Shown in pieces: positions 18,154 to 26,970 of a stretch of 64,000 nt of DNA (position 1 is its first letter; each line of letters starts with the position of its first letter). Location of the stretch: contig JBGATH010000009.1 of the NCBI GenBank assembly GCA_044229235.1, positions 55,584-119,583 of the forward strand, in the 5' to 3' direction. The DNA comes from UKL13-2 sp044229235. Lineage in GTDB: Bacteria > Pseudomonadota > Gammaproteobacteria > Burkholderiales > Usitatibacteraceae. The position numbers were made by a program, and so were the translations under genes. The notes beneath the pieces were generated by a model. The model made no database searches. It was not told where the DNA came from and worked only from the letters and a program-made list of their open reading frames with translations.

Positions 18154-19605
18154 CTACCAGGGCAGCGAGTAAGTCTTGGTGTTGGTAAAACTCTTGATCG
18201 CTTCCTGCACACCTTCCTTGTAGCCCAGACCTGAGTCCTTGATGCCGCCAAACGGGGTCAGTTCGAGGCGGTAGCCGGGCACTTCGCGAACGTTCACCGA
18301 GCCGACCTGCAGCTCCGACACGAAGCGGGTGATGTAGTCGAGGCGGTTGGTACAAACCGCCGACGAAAGCCCGTAGGCCGTACCGTTCGAGATCTGAATC
18401 GCTTCGTCGATGTTGGCGAAGCTAATGATCGGCGACACCGGGCCGAAAGTCTCTTCGCGCACTACCGTCATCTCCGGCCGCACCTGGTCTATCACGGTCG
18501 GCGAATACAGCGCACCATCGCGCTGGTTACCTGTCAGCAGGCGCGCGTCGCCGGCAATGGCTTCATTGACGCGCTGCTCAAACAGCATGGCCGCCTGCTC
18601 ATCGATGACCGTGCCCATTTCCGAGCCCGCCGCCATCGGGTCACCGTATTTCCACGCGCGGGTCTTGTCGACCACCAGATCCGTGAAGCGTGCAGCCACA
18701 TCGCGATGCACCAGCATGCGCTTGATCGCGGTGCAGCGCTGGCCGGAATTCTTGTAAGAACCCTGCACGGCCAGCGAGGAGGCTTCATCGAGATCGGCAT
18801 CTTCCATGACGATGATGGGATCATTGCCGCCCAGTTCCAGCACCACCCGGCGGTAGCCCGCTTTGCCGGCGATGTACTTGCCGATGGCCACGCCGCCGGT
18901 GAAGGTCACCAGGTCCACGTGCGAGTTGGTGATGAGCTCGTCGGCAATCTCGCGCGGGTCGCCGGTGACAATCGACAGCATTTCCGGCGGCAGGCCGGCT
19001 TCGTAGAGGATATCGGCGAGCAGGATCGCCGAGAACGGGACCTTTTCGGAGGGCTTGAGCACCATGCGGTTATTGGTCGCAATCGACGGCACCACCTTGT
19101 GCGCCACCTGGTTCATGGGGTGGTTGAACGGGGTGATGGCGCTGATTACGCCAAGCAGAGGATCACGCTGGGTATAGACGCGGCGGCGCTTGCCATGCGG
19201 CGTGAGGTCGCAGGAAAAAATCTGGCCGTCGTCCTTCAGCGCTTCGCTGGCACCGAAGTTGAGCACATCGGCGACGCGTCCAACCTCATACGTGGCGTCC
19301 TTGAGGCACAGGCCGGATTCGCTGGTGATGAGGCTGGCGATCTGCTCGGTGCGGCTGCGCACGATGGCGGCGGCACGATCAAGCACATTGCTGCGCTCGA
19401 ATCGCGTCAGGCAGGCCTTGTAGGCGGCAGCCTTGGCAAAGGCGTCGCGAACTTCTTCCAGCGTCGCTTTTGGCACCGAGCCGATGGCCTGGCGCGTGTA
19501 CGGATTGGAAACAGTGATGACGCGGTCCCCGCTGCGCTCGCCACCGATACGCGCGCCGGCGATGCGCATGGATTCCCGCCGGAAGCTGTCACCGTCCATG
19601 CTCAT
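18154..19605 (-). CDS. phnY: Phosphonoacetaldehyde dehydrogenase
   Basis: A 483-residue NAD-dependent aldehyde dehydrogenase, the length of PhnY. The catalytic Glu lies in VVLELGGNDP and the catalytic Cys in NSGQRCTA. It would oxidise phosphonoacetaldehyde, made from 2-aminoethylphosphonate by PhnW, to phosphonoacetate. The start overlaps the stop of the phosphonoacetate hydrolase gene by 4 bases, which fixes the specificity by context. The protein family alone would allow other aldehydes. Confidence 0.9.
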   Translation of the reverse strand: MSMDGDSFRRESMRIAGARIGGERSGDRVITVSNPYTRQAIGSVPKATLEEVRDAFAKAAAYKACLTRFERSNVLDRAAAIVRSRTEQIASLITSESGLCLKDATYEVGRVADVLNFGASEALKDDGQIFSCDLTPHGKRRRVYTQRDPLLGVISAITPFNHPMNQVAHKVVPSIATNNRMVLKPSEKVPFSAILLADILYEAGLPPEMLSIVTGDPREIADELITNSHVDLVTFTGGVAIGKYIAGKAGYRRVVLELGGNDPIIVMEDADLDEASSLAVQGSYKNSGQRCTAIKRMLVHRDVAARFTDLVVDKTRAWKYGDPMAAGSEMGTVIDEQAAMLFEQRVNEAIAGDARLLTGNQRDGALYSPTVIDQVRPEMTVVREETFGPVSPIISFANIDEAIQISNGTAYGLSSAVCTNRLDYITRFVSELQVGSVNVREVPGYRLELTPFGGIKDSGLGYKEGVQEAIKSFTNTKTYSLPW

Positions 19606-20816
19606 GCCACGTGGTTGAGGACGAGATCGAAAGCATCAAAATTGCGCCAGCGACGCGCGTCGGCGGCAATGTCCAGGCGCCGGTTGAAGATCAATGGCAC
19701 CCGCTGTTCGGAAATTCCTCCGTGCGATCGTAGCGGTACATTCAGCGCGCTCAAGTCGTGGCGTGATGCGGCCGTGCCGATGACGGTAAAGCGTTCGGAA
19801 ACCACCACCAGGTCACCGATGCGGTCGGCAGGCAGCTCGAACCGCGCCGCGGCCTGCTCGCGCGTGCAGACCGCCTCCATGCCGGGCAGGGTGGCAATTC
19901 GCCTGGCGATGGCGGCGATATCACTGCCGGCGGGCAGGTAAACCGTGGCGAACGAACCCAGCGCGCCGTGGTGCACAACATAGGGATCGGTGATCGGCAG
20001 GATGACGCGCGCCACAGCGGCGCCCAGCCAGCCGTCGAGCACATCCTGCAGGTAGATTACGTTCGGCGTGGCATCCATGCGGGTCTTGGCGTTCATGCCG
20101 TGGTCAGCCGTGACGGCAATCACGCAGCCGGCAGCATCGAGCTGCGCCAGATACCCATCCATCATGGCGTAAAAATCGTCAGCCTCGGCCGTGCCCGGCG
20201 CATGCTTGTGCTGCACGTAGTCGGTGGTGGAGAGGTACATCACGTCCGGGCGGCGGGTTTTCATCAGCGCCACCCCCGCGGCAAATACAAACTCGGACAG
20301 ATCAGCGCTGTAGACGCTGGGAACAGGCTTGCCGACCAAGCCCAGCACGTTGTCAATGCCATTGTTGGCGAGCGAAACCTGGTCGGCTTTCTCCGCCGAG
20401 AAACAGATTCCTTTCATCTTGTTGCCGAGCAACTCGCGCAGCTTGTCCTTGGCAGTGACCACGGCCACCGACTTACCTGCATCGGCCAATGCGGCGAGCA
20501 GGGTGGGGGCCCGCAACCATTTCGGGTCATTCATCATGACCTCGGTGCCGGATTCGGTATCAAATAAGTAGTTGCCGCAGATGCCGTGCACCGCCGGCGG
20601 CACGCCGGTCACGATCGACAGGTTGTTCGGGTTGGTGAAGCTCGGCACCACGCAGTCCGCCAGCAGCGGCGTGCCGGCCACCAGCACGAATTTCATCCAC
20701 GGCATCTTGCCGTGGGCCACTGCCTGGGCGATGTACTCGGGCTCGCAGCCGTCCACGCACACGACGACCACCGGCGCGGTTGGCAGTTTGTAGGATCGTT
20801 GATTTACGTTCAGCAC
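19602..20816 (-). CDS. phnA: Phosphonoacetate hydrolase
   Basis: A 404-residue alkaline-phosphatase-superfamily enzyme that splits phosphonoacetate to acetate and phosphate. Metal-site elements are visible: VCVDGCEPEYI near the start, the nucleophile Thr region FTNPNNLSIVTG, STTDYVQHKH, and VTADHGMNAKT followed by VVHHGALGSF. The GTG start at 20816 lies 1 base after the regulator stop and begins VLNVNQRSYKLP; upstream sequence in frame overlaps the regulator. This is the last step of the PhnW-PhnY-PhnA route. Confidence 0.93.
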   Translation of the reverse strand: MLNVNQRSYKLPTAPVVVVCVDGCEPEYIAQAVAHGKMPWMKFVLVAGTPLLADCVVPSFTNPNNLSIVTGVPPAVHGICGNYLFDTESGTEVMMNDPKWLRAPTLLAALADAGKSVAVVTAKDKLRELLGNKMKGICFSAEKADQVSLANNGIDNVLGLVGKPVPSVYSADLSEFVFAAGVALMKTRRPDVMYLSTTDYVQHKHAPGTAEADDFYAMMDGYLAQLDAAGCVIAVTADHGMNAKTRMDATPNVIYLQDVLDGWLGAAVARVILPITDPYVVHHGALGSFATVYLPAGSDIAAIARRIATLPGMEAVCTREQAAARFELPADRIGDLVVVSERFTVIGTAASRHDLSALNVPLRSHGGISEQRVPLIFNRRLDIAADARRWRNFDAFDLVLNHVA

Positions 20817-20817
20817 G

Positions 20818-21582
20818 TCAGGACCTTTCGTTTTGGGTGGCCGCGCTTCTTGCGCTGGCGACCAGTGGGACCTTGGCGCCGGGAACATGGCGGCGAAGGT
20901 TATGTTCAATGGTGCGTGCCTTGCTGTCCATGACGTGGTCAAACATGGCTTTGCCGGCGGCATCCGGGTCGCCGGAAGCAATGGCTTTCACAATCAGCCG
21001 GTGTTCGGTCGCCGAAATCGGCATCAGCCAACCGTCCTCAAGGTTGAGGCGGCGAAACAGCGAGAGTTCCTTGATCAGCTTGCGGTAGATCTCGGTGAGC
21101 TTGCTGTTGCCGGCCAGTTCCACCATGCGGTCGTGGAACCCCAGGTTCAGCAGGTGATAGTGGTAGGCATCCTTGGACTTCACCGCCTGTTCCATGGCGT
21201 CAACCATGCCGCGTATTTCCTTCAGTTGAGCCGGGGTGATGTGCTCGGCCAGCTTGCGCCCGACCAGTTCGTCCATGGCGGCGCGCAAGTCGAAAATGTC
21301 CACGGCCTCCTCGACGGAGATGTCGCGCACGAACACGCCACGATTCTTGGTGATTTTCACCAGACCGGCTTCCTCGAGCATGCGAAACGCCTCACGTAGC
21401 GGCCCGCGCGAAATGCCAAGGCGGGCGGCGAGGGTCAGCTCGGTCAGCTTTTCGCCTGGCGCCAGCGTGCCGGAAAGAATCATGCGTTCCAGCTCGGCGT
21501 GAACGACATTGACCAGCGAGCTGGTTTGCAGCAGTTCAATGGTGGGGTGCGTGGTCGGGTGCGGAGCGGGGACGGCCTTCAT
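20818..21582 (-). CDS. GntR-family (FCD/FadR subfamily) regulator of the phosphonate genes
   Basis: A 254-residue regulator with an N-terminal winged helix (about 20-85: ERMILSGTLAPGEKLTELTLAARLGISRGPLREA) and a C-terminal FCD ligand domain (about 95-225) with Asp/His metal-type residues (FDLRAAMDEL, LNLGFHDRMVE). It is the first gene of the minus-strand operon and diverges from the AEP transporter. It probably binds the palindrome at 21612-21623 and controls both directions, with a phosphonate or a breakdown product as ligand. The ligand is inferred. Confidence 0.92.
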   Translation of the reverse strand: MKAVPAPHPTTHPTIELLQTSSLVNVVHAELERMILSGTLAPGEKLTELTLAARLGISRGPLREAFRMLEEAGLVKITKNRGVFVRDISVEEAVDIFDLRAAMDELVGRKLAEHITPAQLKEIRGMVDAMEQAVKSKDAYHYHLLNLGFHDRMVELAGNSKLTEIYRKLIKELSLFRRLNLEDGWLMPISATEHRLIVKAIASGDPDAAGKAMFDHVMDSKARTIEHNLRRHVPGAKVPLVASARSAATQNERS

Positions 21583-21611
21583 GGGGAGACATTAGACTCC
21601 GATCCCATTGG

Positions 21612-21623
21612 ATTGTCTACAAT
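21612..21623. promoter_or_regulatory. Predicted GntR operator
   Basis: ATTGTCTACAAT is a perfect 5-2-5 inverted repeat of the kind FCD-type GntR regulators recognise (core TGT-N2-ACA). It lies 30 bases upstream of the regulator start and 14 bases upstream of the -35 box of the transporter promoter, in the shared control region. Confidence 0.6.
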
Positions 21624-21636
21624 CGGCAAAAAACAA

Positions 21637-21665
21637 TTGACATCGTATTTGGGCAATCCTAGACT
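21637..21665 (+). promoter_or_regulatory. Predicted sigma-70 promoter of the AEP transporter operon
   Basis: TTGACA (21637-21642), a 17-base spacer and TAGACT (21660-21665). The -35 is perfect and the -10 matches four of six positions. A start site near 21672 would give a leader of about 120 bases before the ATG at 21795. Confidence 0.55.
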
Positions 21666-21794
21666 GGCCCACGGCTATCAGGGTCGGTGTACAGTCTTTT
21701 GCCGTCGCCGCGAACCGTTCCTGTCACACAACCGCCACACAACGGCCGCACAGTTCCGCACTCAGCAACTTCGACAAAACGAAAGGGAACCAAT

Positions 21795-22823
21795 ATGAAA
21801 CACGCTTGGGCTAAATCCGTCCTGATGAGCTGTCTGGGTCTGGCGATGGCATCGTCCGCTTGGGCACAAAAGACGCAACTGCTGGTGTATACCGCGCTCG
21901 AGACCGACCAGCTGAAGGCCTATGAACAGGGCTTCAACAAGGAGTACCCGGACATCGAGATCAAATGGGTGCGCGATTCCACCGGCGTGATCACCGCCAA
22001 GCTGCTGGCCGAAAAGGCCAATCCGCAGGCCGATGCCGTGATGGGGGTCGCTGCTTCCAGCCTCGCGCTGCTCGATACAAACGGCATGCTGGTGCCCTAT
22101 GCGCCGGCCAATCTTGCCGCGATCAGTGCCAAGTACAAGGACAAGAAAAACCCGCCGGCCTGGTTCGGCATGGATGTGTGGGGTGCGACCATCTGTTTCA
22201 ACACCGTGGAAGCGGCCAAGAAGAAAATTCCCAAGCCGGAAAGCTGGCAGGACCTCACCAAGCCCATCTACAAGGGGCAAGTGGTCATGCCGAACCCGGC
22301 CTCCTCGGGCACCGGCTTTTTCGATGTCACCGCCTGGCTGACCATCTGGGGTGAGAAAGGCGGCTGGGAATACATGGACAAGCTCCACGAGAACATCGCC
22401 CAGTACACGCACTCGGGTTCCAAGCCATGCACGCTGGCGGGCAATGGCGAATACCTGATGGGAATCTCCTTCGAATACCGCGCCAACAGCACCAAGGCCA
22501 AGGGCGCTCCGATCGACCTGGTGTTCCCGAAGGAAGGCCTAGGCTGGGATCTGGAAGCATTCGCCATCCACAAGGGTACCAAGAAGCTCGACGCCGCCAA
22601 GAAGCTGGCTGACTGGGCGGCCAGCAAGAACGCCGCCATGCTGTACGGCAAGAACTTCGCCATCACCGCCATCCCCGGCGTGGCCGACCCCTTGCCCAAT
22701 GTGCCCAAGGACTATGAATCGCGCCTGGTGAATGTCGACTTTGCCTGGGCCGCCAACAACCGCGAGAAAATCCTCGCCGAGTGGACCAAACGCTACGACA
22801 GCAAGTCCGAGCCGAAGAAGTAA
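21795..22823 (+). CDS. 2-Aminoethylphosphonate ABC transporter, substrate-binding protein
   Basis: A 342-residue periplasmic binding protein with a signal peptide (MKHAWAKSVLMSCLGLAMAS, cleavage after SAWA). It has the iron/AEP-type binding-protein fold: TQLLVYTALETDQLKAYE, then VRDSTGVITAKLLAEK, and WAQDL-like middle strands. The ATG at 21795 follows GAAAGGGAACC. It is followed by ATPase and permease genes and phnW, which points to AEP as ligand. In sequence alone this fold also covers ferric-ion binding proteins. Confidence 0.88.
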   Translation: MKHAWAKSVLMSCLGLAMASSAWAQKTQLLVYTALETDQLKAYEQGFNKEYPDIEIKWVRDSTGVITAKLLAEKANPQADAVMGVAASSLALLDTNGMLVPYAPANLAAISAKYKDKKNPPAWFGMDVWGATICFNTVEAAKKKIPKPESWQDLTKPIYKGQVVMPNPASSGTGFFDVTAWLTIWGEKGGWEYMDKLHENIAQYTHSGSKPCTLAGNGEYLMGISFEYRANSTKAKGAPIDLVFPKEGLGWDLEAFAIHKGTKKLDAAKKLADWAASKNAAMLYGKNFAITAIPGVADPLPNVPKDYESRLVNVDFAWAANNREKILAEWTKRYDSKSEPKK

Positions 22824-22825
22824 GC

Positions 22826-23917
22826 ATGGCCGGCCAACAAGACGGGGCGACCAACACCAAACCCGCGTTAGAGCTCTCCGGCATAGGCAAGGATTTCGGC
22901 GCCTTCCAGGCGCTGAAGAATATCGAACTCACCGTCCAGCGCGGTGAGTTCGTTTGTTTTCTTGGCCCCTCCGGATGCGGCAAGACCACGCTGCTGCGCA
23001 TCATCGCCGGGCTGGAAGTGCAAACCCGCGGAACCATCCTGCAAGCGGGGCGTGACATTTCCGGTCTACCCCCCGCCGCGCGCGACTACGGCATCGTGTT
23101 CCAGTCGTACGCGCTGTTTCCCAATCTCACCATCTTCGACAACATTTCCTACGGGCTGGTGAATCGCGCCGTACCGCGCAGCCAGATCGCGGCGCGGGTC
23201 GAGGAACTGCTGAAACTGGCCGGGCTCCCCGGCAGTGCCGGCAAGTATCCCAGCCAGCTCTCCGGCGGGCAGCAGCAGCGCATCGCGCTGGCGCGCGCCA
23301 TTGCCACCTCGCCCGGCCTGCTGTTGCTCGACGAACCGCTGTCGGCGCTGGATGCGCTGGAACGGGTACGCCTGCGCGGCGAGATCCGTTCGCTGCAGCA
23401 GCGCCTCGGCATCACCACCATCATGGTCACCCACGACCAGGAGGAGGCGCTGTCGATGGCCGACCGCATCGTGGTAATGAATCACGGTGTGATCGAGCAG
23501 GTCGGCACGCCGATGGAGATTTACCGCGAGCCGGCCTCGCCCTTCGTGGTGGACTTTGTCGGCAAAGCCAATGTGCTCGAAGGCCGGGTAAACGCACCCG
23601 GCAAACTCGCCGTCGGCGAACTGGTGCTCGACTGCGAACAGTGCACCACGGTGGGCAGGAGCGTGCGCATGTACTTGCGGCCGGAGGACATTGTGGCGCG
23701 TCCCATCGAGCCGGGCGACCTCAATGTGGTTGACACCACCATCGAAAAGATCGAGTTTCTCGGCTCGTATTGCCTGGTGAAGGTACGCGTCGCCGGGCTT
23801 GCGGCGGCGCAGACGGTCTACCTGTCGCTCAATTTTCTCGCCGAACACACGCTTGCCGCGGGCAGCCCGCTGCGTTTGCGCATCCTGACGGAACGGCTGC
23901 GGCTGTTCGACGCCTGA
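22826..23917 (+). CDS. 2-Aminoethylphosphonate ABC transporter, ATP-binding protein
   Basis: A 363-residue ATPase with Walker A GPSGCGKTT, signature LSGGQQQR, Walker B LLLLDEPLSALD and switch His in MVTHDQ. A TOBE-type C-terminal domain (about 285-360) is typical of importer ATPases. The ATG at 22826 comes 2 bases after the binding-protein stop, so the two are co-translated. The N-terminal MAGQQDGATNTKP tail precedes the first strand LELSGIGKDFG. Confidence 0.92.
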   Translation: MAGQQDGATNTKPALELSGIGKDFGAFQALKNIELTVQRGEFVCFLGPSGCGKTTLLRIIAGLEVQTRGTILQAGRDISGLPPAARDYGIVFQSYALFPNLTIFDNISYGLVNRAVPRSQIAARVEELLKLAGLPGSAGKYPSQLSGGQQQRIALARAIATSPGLLLLDEPLSALDALERVRLRGEIRSLQQRLGITTIMVTHDQEEALSMADRIVVMNHGVIEQVGTPMEIYREPASPFVVDFVGKANVLEGRVNAPGKLAVGELVLDCEQCTTVGRSVRMYLRPEDIVARPIEPGDLNVVDTTIEKIEFLGSYCLVKVRVAGLAAAQTVYLSLNFLAEHTLAAGSPLRLRILTERLRLFDA

Positions 23918-23918
23918 C

Positions 23919-25649
23919 ATGTCCGCCACAATCCGTCACGAGGACATGGGCTCGGCGCCGGTAAATCAGCGCGTGCACTGGACCGACCGGATCGGCCACG
24001 GTGTGCTGATCCTCATTGCGGTTGTCCTGCTGGTTTTCCTTGCCGGCCCGCTGGTTGCCATCCTCGGTCAGAGCGTGGAAGGCAAAGACGGCAGCTTTGT
24101 CTGGCTCGACAATTTCATTGCCTACGCGCAGACGCCGTCGCTGAAGCAATCGTTGTGGAACAGCCTGTGGGTGTCTTCCGTGGTGACGATCATCGCCGTG
24201 CCGGCAGCGTTTGCCTTCGCATATGCGCTGACCCGCAGCTGCATGCCGTTGAAGGGACTGTTCCGCACCATCGCCTTGACGCCGCTGCTGGCGCCTTCGC
24301 TGCTTTCCGCCATCTCGTTCATCTACTGGTTCGGCAACCAGGGATTGATGAAGGACGCGATGAAATCGATCGGCATTGCCTCGATCTACGGCGCGCCGGG
24401 CATCATCATTTCGGAAATCTTCAGCGTGTTTCCGCATGCCCTGATGATCCTCATCACGGCGCTGACCTTGGCCGATGCGCGCTTGTATGAGGCGGCTGAC
24501 GCGATGGGCACGTCCGCGCGCCGCAAGTTTTTCACGATCACGCTGCCGGGCGCGAAATATGGCCTGATCAGCGCCGCCATGGTGACCTTTACGCTGGTGA
24601 TCACCGATTTCGGCATCCCGAAAGTGATTGGCGGCAACTTCAACGTGCTCTCCACCGACGTGTTCAAGCTGGTGATCGGCCAGCAGGATTTCCAGAAGGG
24701 CGCCGTGGTCGGGTTGATCCTGCTGGCACCGGCGTTACTGACCTTTTTTGTGGACCGGTTGGTGCAGCGCAAGCAGACATCAATGCTGACGGCCCGCGCC
24801 GTGCCGTATTCCCCCAAGCCAAGCCGCATTTACGATCTGGTCATGCTGGCGTTTTGTTCGCTGGTGGCAGCATGGATGTTCTCGGTATTGGGCATGGCTA
24901 TCTTTGCGTCCTTCGTGAAGTTTTGGCCCTATGACCTCAGCATGAGCCTGCGGCATTATGTTTTTGGCCTGACTGACGGCGAAGTCGGCGAGGCGTTCGT
25001 CAACAGCCTGAAATTGGCGGCCGGAACCGCCTTCATCGGTACCGCCGTGGTGTTCGTCGGCGCCTACCTGATCGAAAAAACCCGTGGCGTGGACTGGCTG
25101 CGACCGATCGTGCAATTACTCGCATTGCTGCCGATGGCGGTTCCCGGACTGGTGTTGGGCCTCGGTTACATCTTCTTTTTCAATTCGCCGGACAATCCGC
25201 TCAACGGCCTGTACCACACACTCACGCTGCTGGTGATCTGTACCATCGTGCATTTCTACACCACCGGCCATCTGACTGCGGTGACCGCACTGAAATCCCT
25301 TGATGCCGAGTTCGAATCGGTTTCGGCCTCGCTCAAGGTGCCGTTCTTCAAAACCTTCTGGCGGGTGACGCTGCCCATCTGCACGCCGGCGTTGATCGAT
25401 ATCTCCCGCTATTTTTTCATCAACGCCATGACCACCATTTCCGCGGTGGTGTTCCTGTATTCGCCGCAGACCAAGGTGGCCGCCATTGCCATCCTCAACC
25501 TAGACGAGGCCGGGGAAATCGGCGCCGCAGCGGCCATGGCAGTGCTGATCGCGGCAGCTTCGACGGTGGCCACGCTGCTGTTCATCGGGCTCGGCTGGCT
25601 GGTCAATCGCCGCACACAGGCGTGGCGGCAGCCGGCCCTGGCCAACTAG
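23919..25649 (+). CDS. 2-Aminoethylphosphonate ABC transporter, fused permease
   Basis: A 576-residue inner-membrane protein with two fused permease domains of about six segments each. The coupling (EAA) loops are YEAADAMGTSARRKFFTITLP-like in the first half (near 195) and EFESVSASLKVPFFKTFWRV-like in the second (near 470). One polypeptide replaces the usual permease pair, as in FbpB/ThiP-type systems. The start lies 1 base after the ATPase stop. It is followed at 22 bases by phnW. Confidence 0.9.
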   Translation: MSATIRHEDMGSAPVNQRVHWTDRIGHGVLILIAVVLLVFLAGPLVAILGQSVEGKDGSFVWLDNFIAYAQTPSLKQSLWNSLWVSSVVTIIAVPAAFAFAYALTRSCMPLKGLFRTIALTPLLAPSLLSAISFIYWFGNQGLMKDAMKSIGIASIYGAPGIIISEIFSVFPHALMILITALTLADARLYEAADAMGTSARRKFFTITLPGAKYGLISAAMVTFTLVITDFGIPKVIGGNFNVLSTDVFKLVIGQQDFQKGAVVGLILLAPALLTFFVDRLVQRKQTSMLTARAVPYSPKPSRIYDLVMLAFCSLVAAWMFSVLGMAIFASFVKFWPYDLSMSLRHYVFGLTDGEVGEAFVNSLKLAAGTAFIGTAVVFVGAYLIEKTRGVDWLRPIVQLLALLPMAVPGLVLGLGYIFFFNSPDNPLNGLYHTLTLLVICTIVHFYTTGHLTAVTALKSLDAEFESVSASLKVPFFKTFWRVTLPICTPALIDISRYFFINAMTTISAVVFLYSPQTKVAAIAILNLDEAGEIGAAAAMAVLIAAASTVATLLFIGLGWLVNRRTQAWRQPALAN

Positions 25650-25671
25650 AGAAAAATTATCGGAGAAGTTG

Positions 25672-26970
25672 ATGGATCGCGACCACATTCTGCTCACTCC
25701 CGGACCTCTCACCACCACGCTGCGCACCAAGCTGGCCATGCTGCGCGACTGGGGTTCCTGGGACGCCGACTTCAACGCCATCACGGCGCGATTGCGTGCG
25801 CGCCTGCTCGACATCATTCATGGCCAGGGCAGCCACGTTCTGGTACCGCTGCAGGGCAGCGGCACGTTCTCGGTCGAAGCCGCAGTCGCCACCGTGGTGC
25901 CTCGCACCGGCCACGTGCTGGTGTTGGACAACGGCGCCTACTGCAAGCGCTTCGGCAAGCTCGCCACACTCATGGGGCGCCGCACCACCATCATGGAGCG
26001 TGCAGAAGACGAACCGGTGTCGGCCGAGGAACTCGACGCGGCGCTGCGCAGCGATGCATCGATCACCCACGTCGGCCTGATTCACTGCGAGACCGGCACG
26101 GGTGTGCTGAATCCGCTGCAAGCCGTGAGCGATGTATGCGAGCAGCACGGCAAGGGTCTCATCATCGACGCCATGAGCTCGTTCGCCGCACTGGAGATCG
26201 ATGCGTGCAATGTCCAGTTCGATGCGCTGATCGCGGCCAGCGGCAAATGCCTCGAAGGTGTGCCCGGCATGGGCTTCGTGTTCCTGCGCAAGGCCATCCT
26301 CGACCAATGCGCCGGCAATTCGCACTCGCTGGCCATGGACCTGCACGACCAGTACAGCTACATGGAAAAGACCACACAATGGCGCTTCACGCCGCCCACG
26401 CACGTGGTCGCCGCGCTGAATGAGGCGCTAACGCAATTCGTCGAGGAAGGCGGGCAGCCGGCGCGCCTCGCGCGCTACACGGACAACTACCGCACGCTGG
26501 TCGACGGCATGGCCGCGCTGGGCTTCAAGCCCTTCCTGCGGCCGGAAATCCAGGCGCCCATCATCGTCACTTTCCATGCGCCGGCAGATGCAAAGTATGA
26601 CTTCAAGAAGTTTTACGCAGCGGCCAAGGCGCGCGGGTTCATTCTGTATCCGGGCAAGCTCACCAAAGTGGAGACCTTCCGCGTGGGATGCATCGGCGCG
26701 ATCGGGCGCAAGGAAATGCAGCAGGCGGTGAATGCGGTGGCGGATGTGCTGAAGGAGATGGGGATTGCCAGCGCAAAGCCCAACTGGCTTCCCCTTTCAG
26801 AGAGGGGGATTGAGGGGATTTTCGGTATTTCAATCGTGCGGCGATGCTCGTTTGACCGCCGCCAATCCTCAGCTCCCTTTAGTAAAGGGAGGGGCGACAA
26901 AGATACAGACACGGACGTAACAAACAGGAGACACCATGGCAAGCAAACCAAAAACACATCCCGCGCTTGA
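25672..26970 (+). CDS. phnW: 2-Aminoethylphosphonate-pyruvate transaminase with abnormal C-terminal tail
   Basis: PLP enzyme that converts AEP and pyruvate to phosphonoacetaldehyde and alanine. The start MDRDHILLTPGPLTTTLR and the PLP lysine in AASGKCLEGVPGMGF are typical of PhnW. The normal domain of about 370 residues ends near MGIASAKP (about 26780). The remaining about 60 residues are encoded by the family 2 repeat at 26786-26898 and run into the next gene, so the native stop appears lost. ATG 25672 has GGAG 10 bases upstream; a TTG just before it is less likely. Activity with the extra tail is uncertain. Confidence 0.88.
   Translation: MDRDHILLTPGPLTTTLRTKLAMLRDWGSWDADFNAITARLRARLLDIIHGQGSHVLVPLQGSGTFSVEAAVATVVPRTGHVLVLDNGAYCKRFGKLATLMGRRTTIMERAEDEPVSAEELDAALRSDASITHVGLIHCETGTGVLNPLQAVSDVCEQHGKGLIIDAMSSFAALEIDACNVQFDALIAASGKCLEGVPGMGFVFLRKAILDQCAGNSHSLAMDLHDQYSYMEKTTQWRFTPPTHVVAALNEALTQFVEEGGQPARLARYTDNYRTLVDGMAALGFKPFLRPEIQAPIIVTFHAPADAKYDFKKFYAAAKARGFILYPGKLTKVETFRVGCIGAIGRKEMQQAVNAVADVLKEMGIASAKPNWLPLSERGIEGIFGISIVRRCSFDRRQSSAPFSKGRGDKDTDTDVTNRRHHGKQTKNTSRA
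26786..26898 (+). repeat. Dispersed repeat family 2, inverted pair G1
   Basis: The left arm (26786-26825, CCCCTTTCAGAGAGGGGGAT and ATTTTCGG) and right arm (26858-26898, AGCTCCCTTTAGTAAAGGGA) are diverged inverted copies of the 44-bp arm seen at 28337-28444. The element lies within the 3' end of phnW and is translated. Confidence 0.75.
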
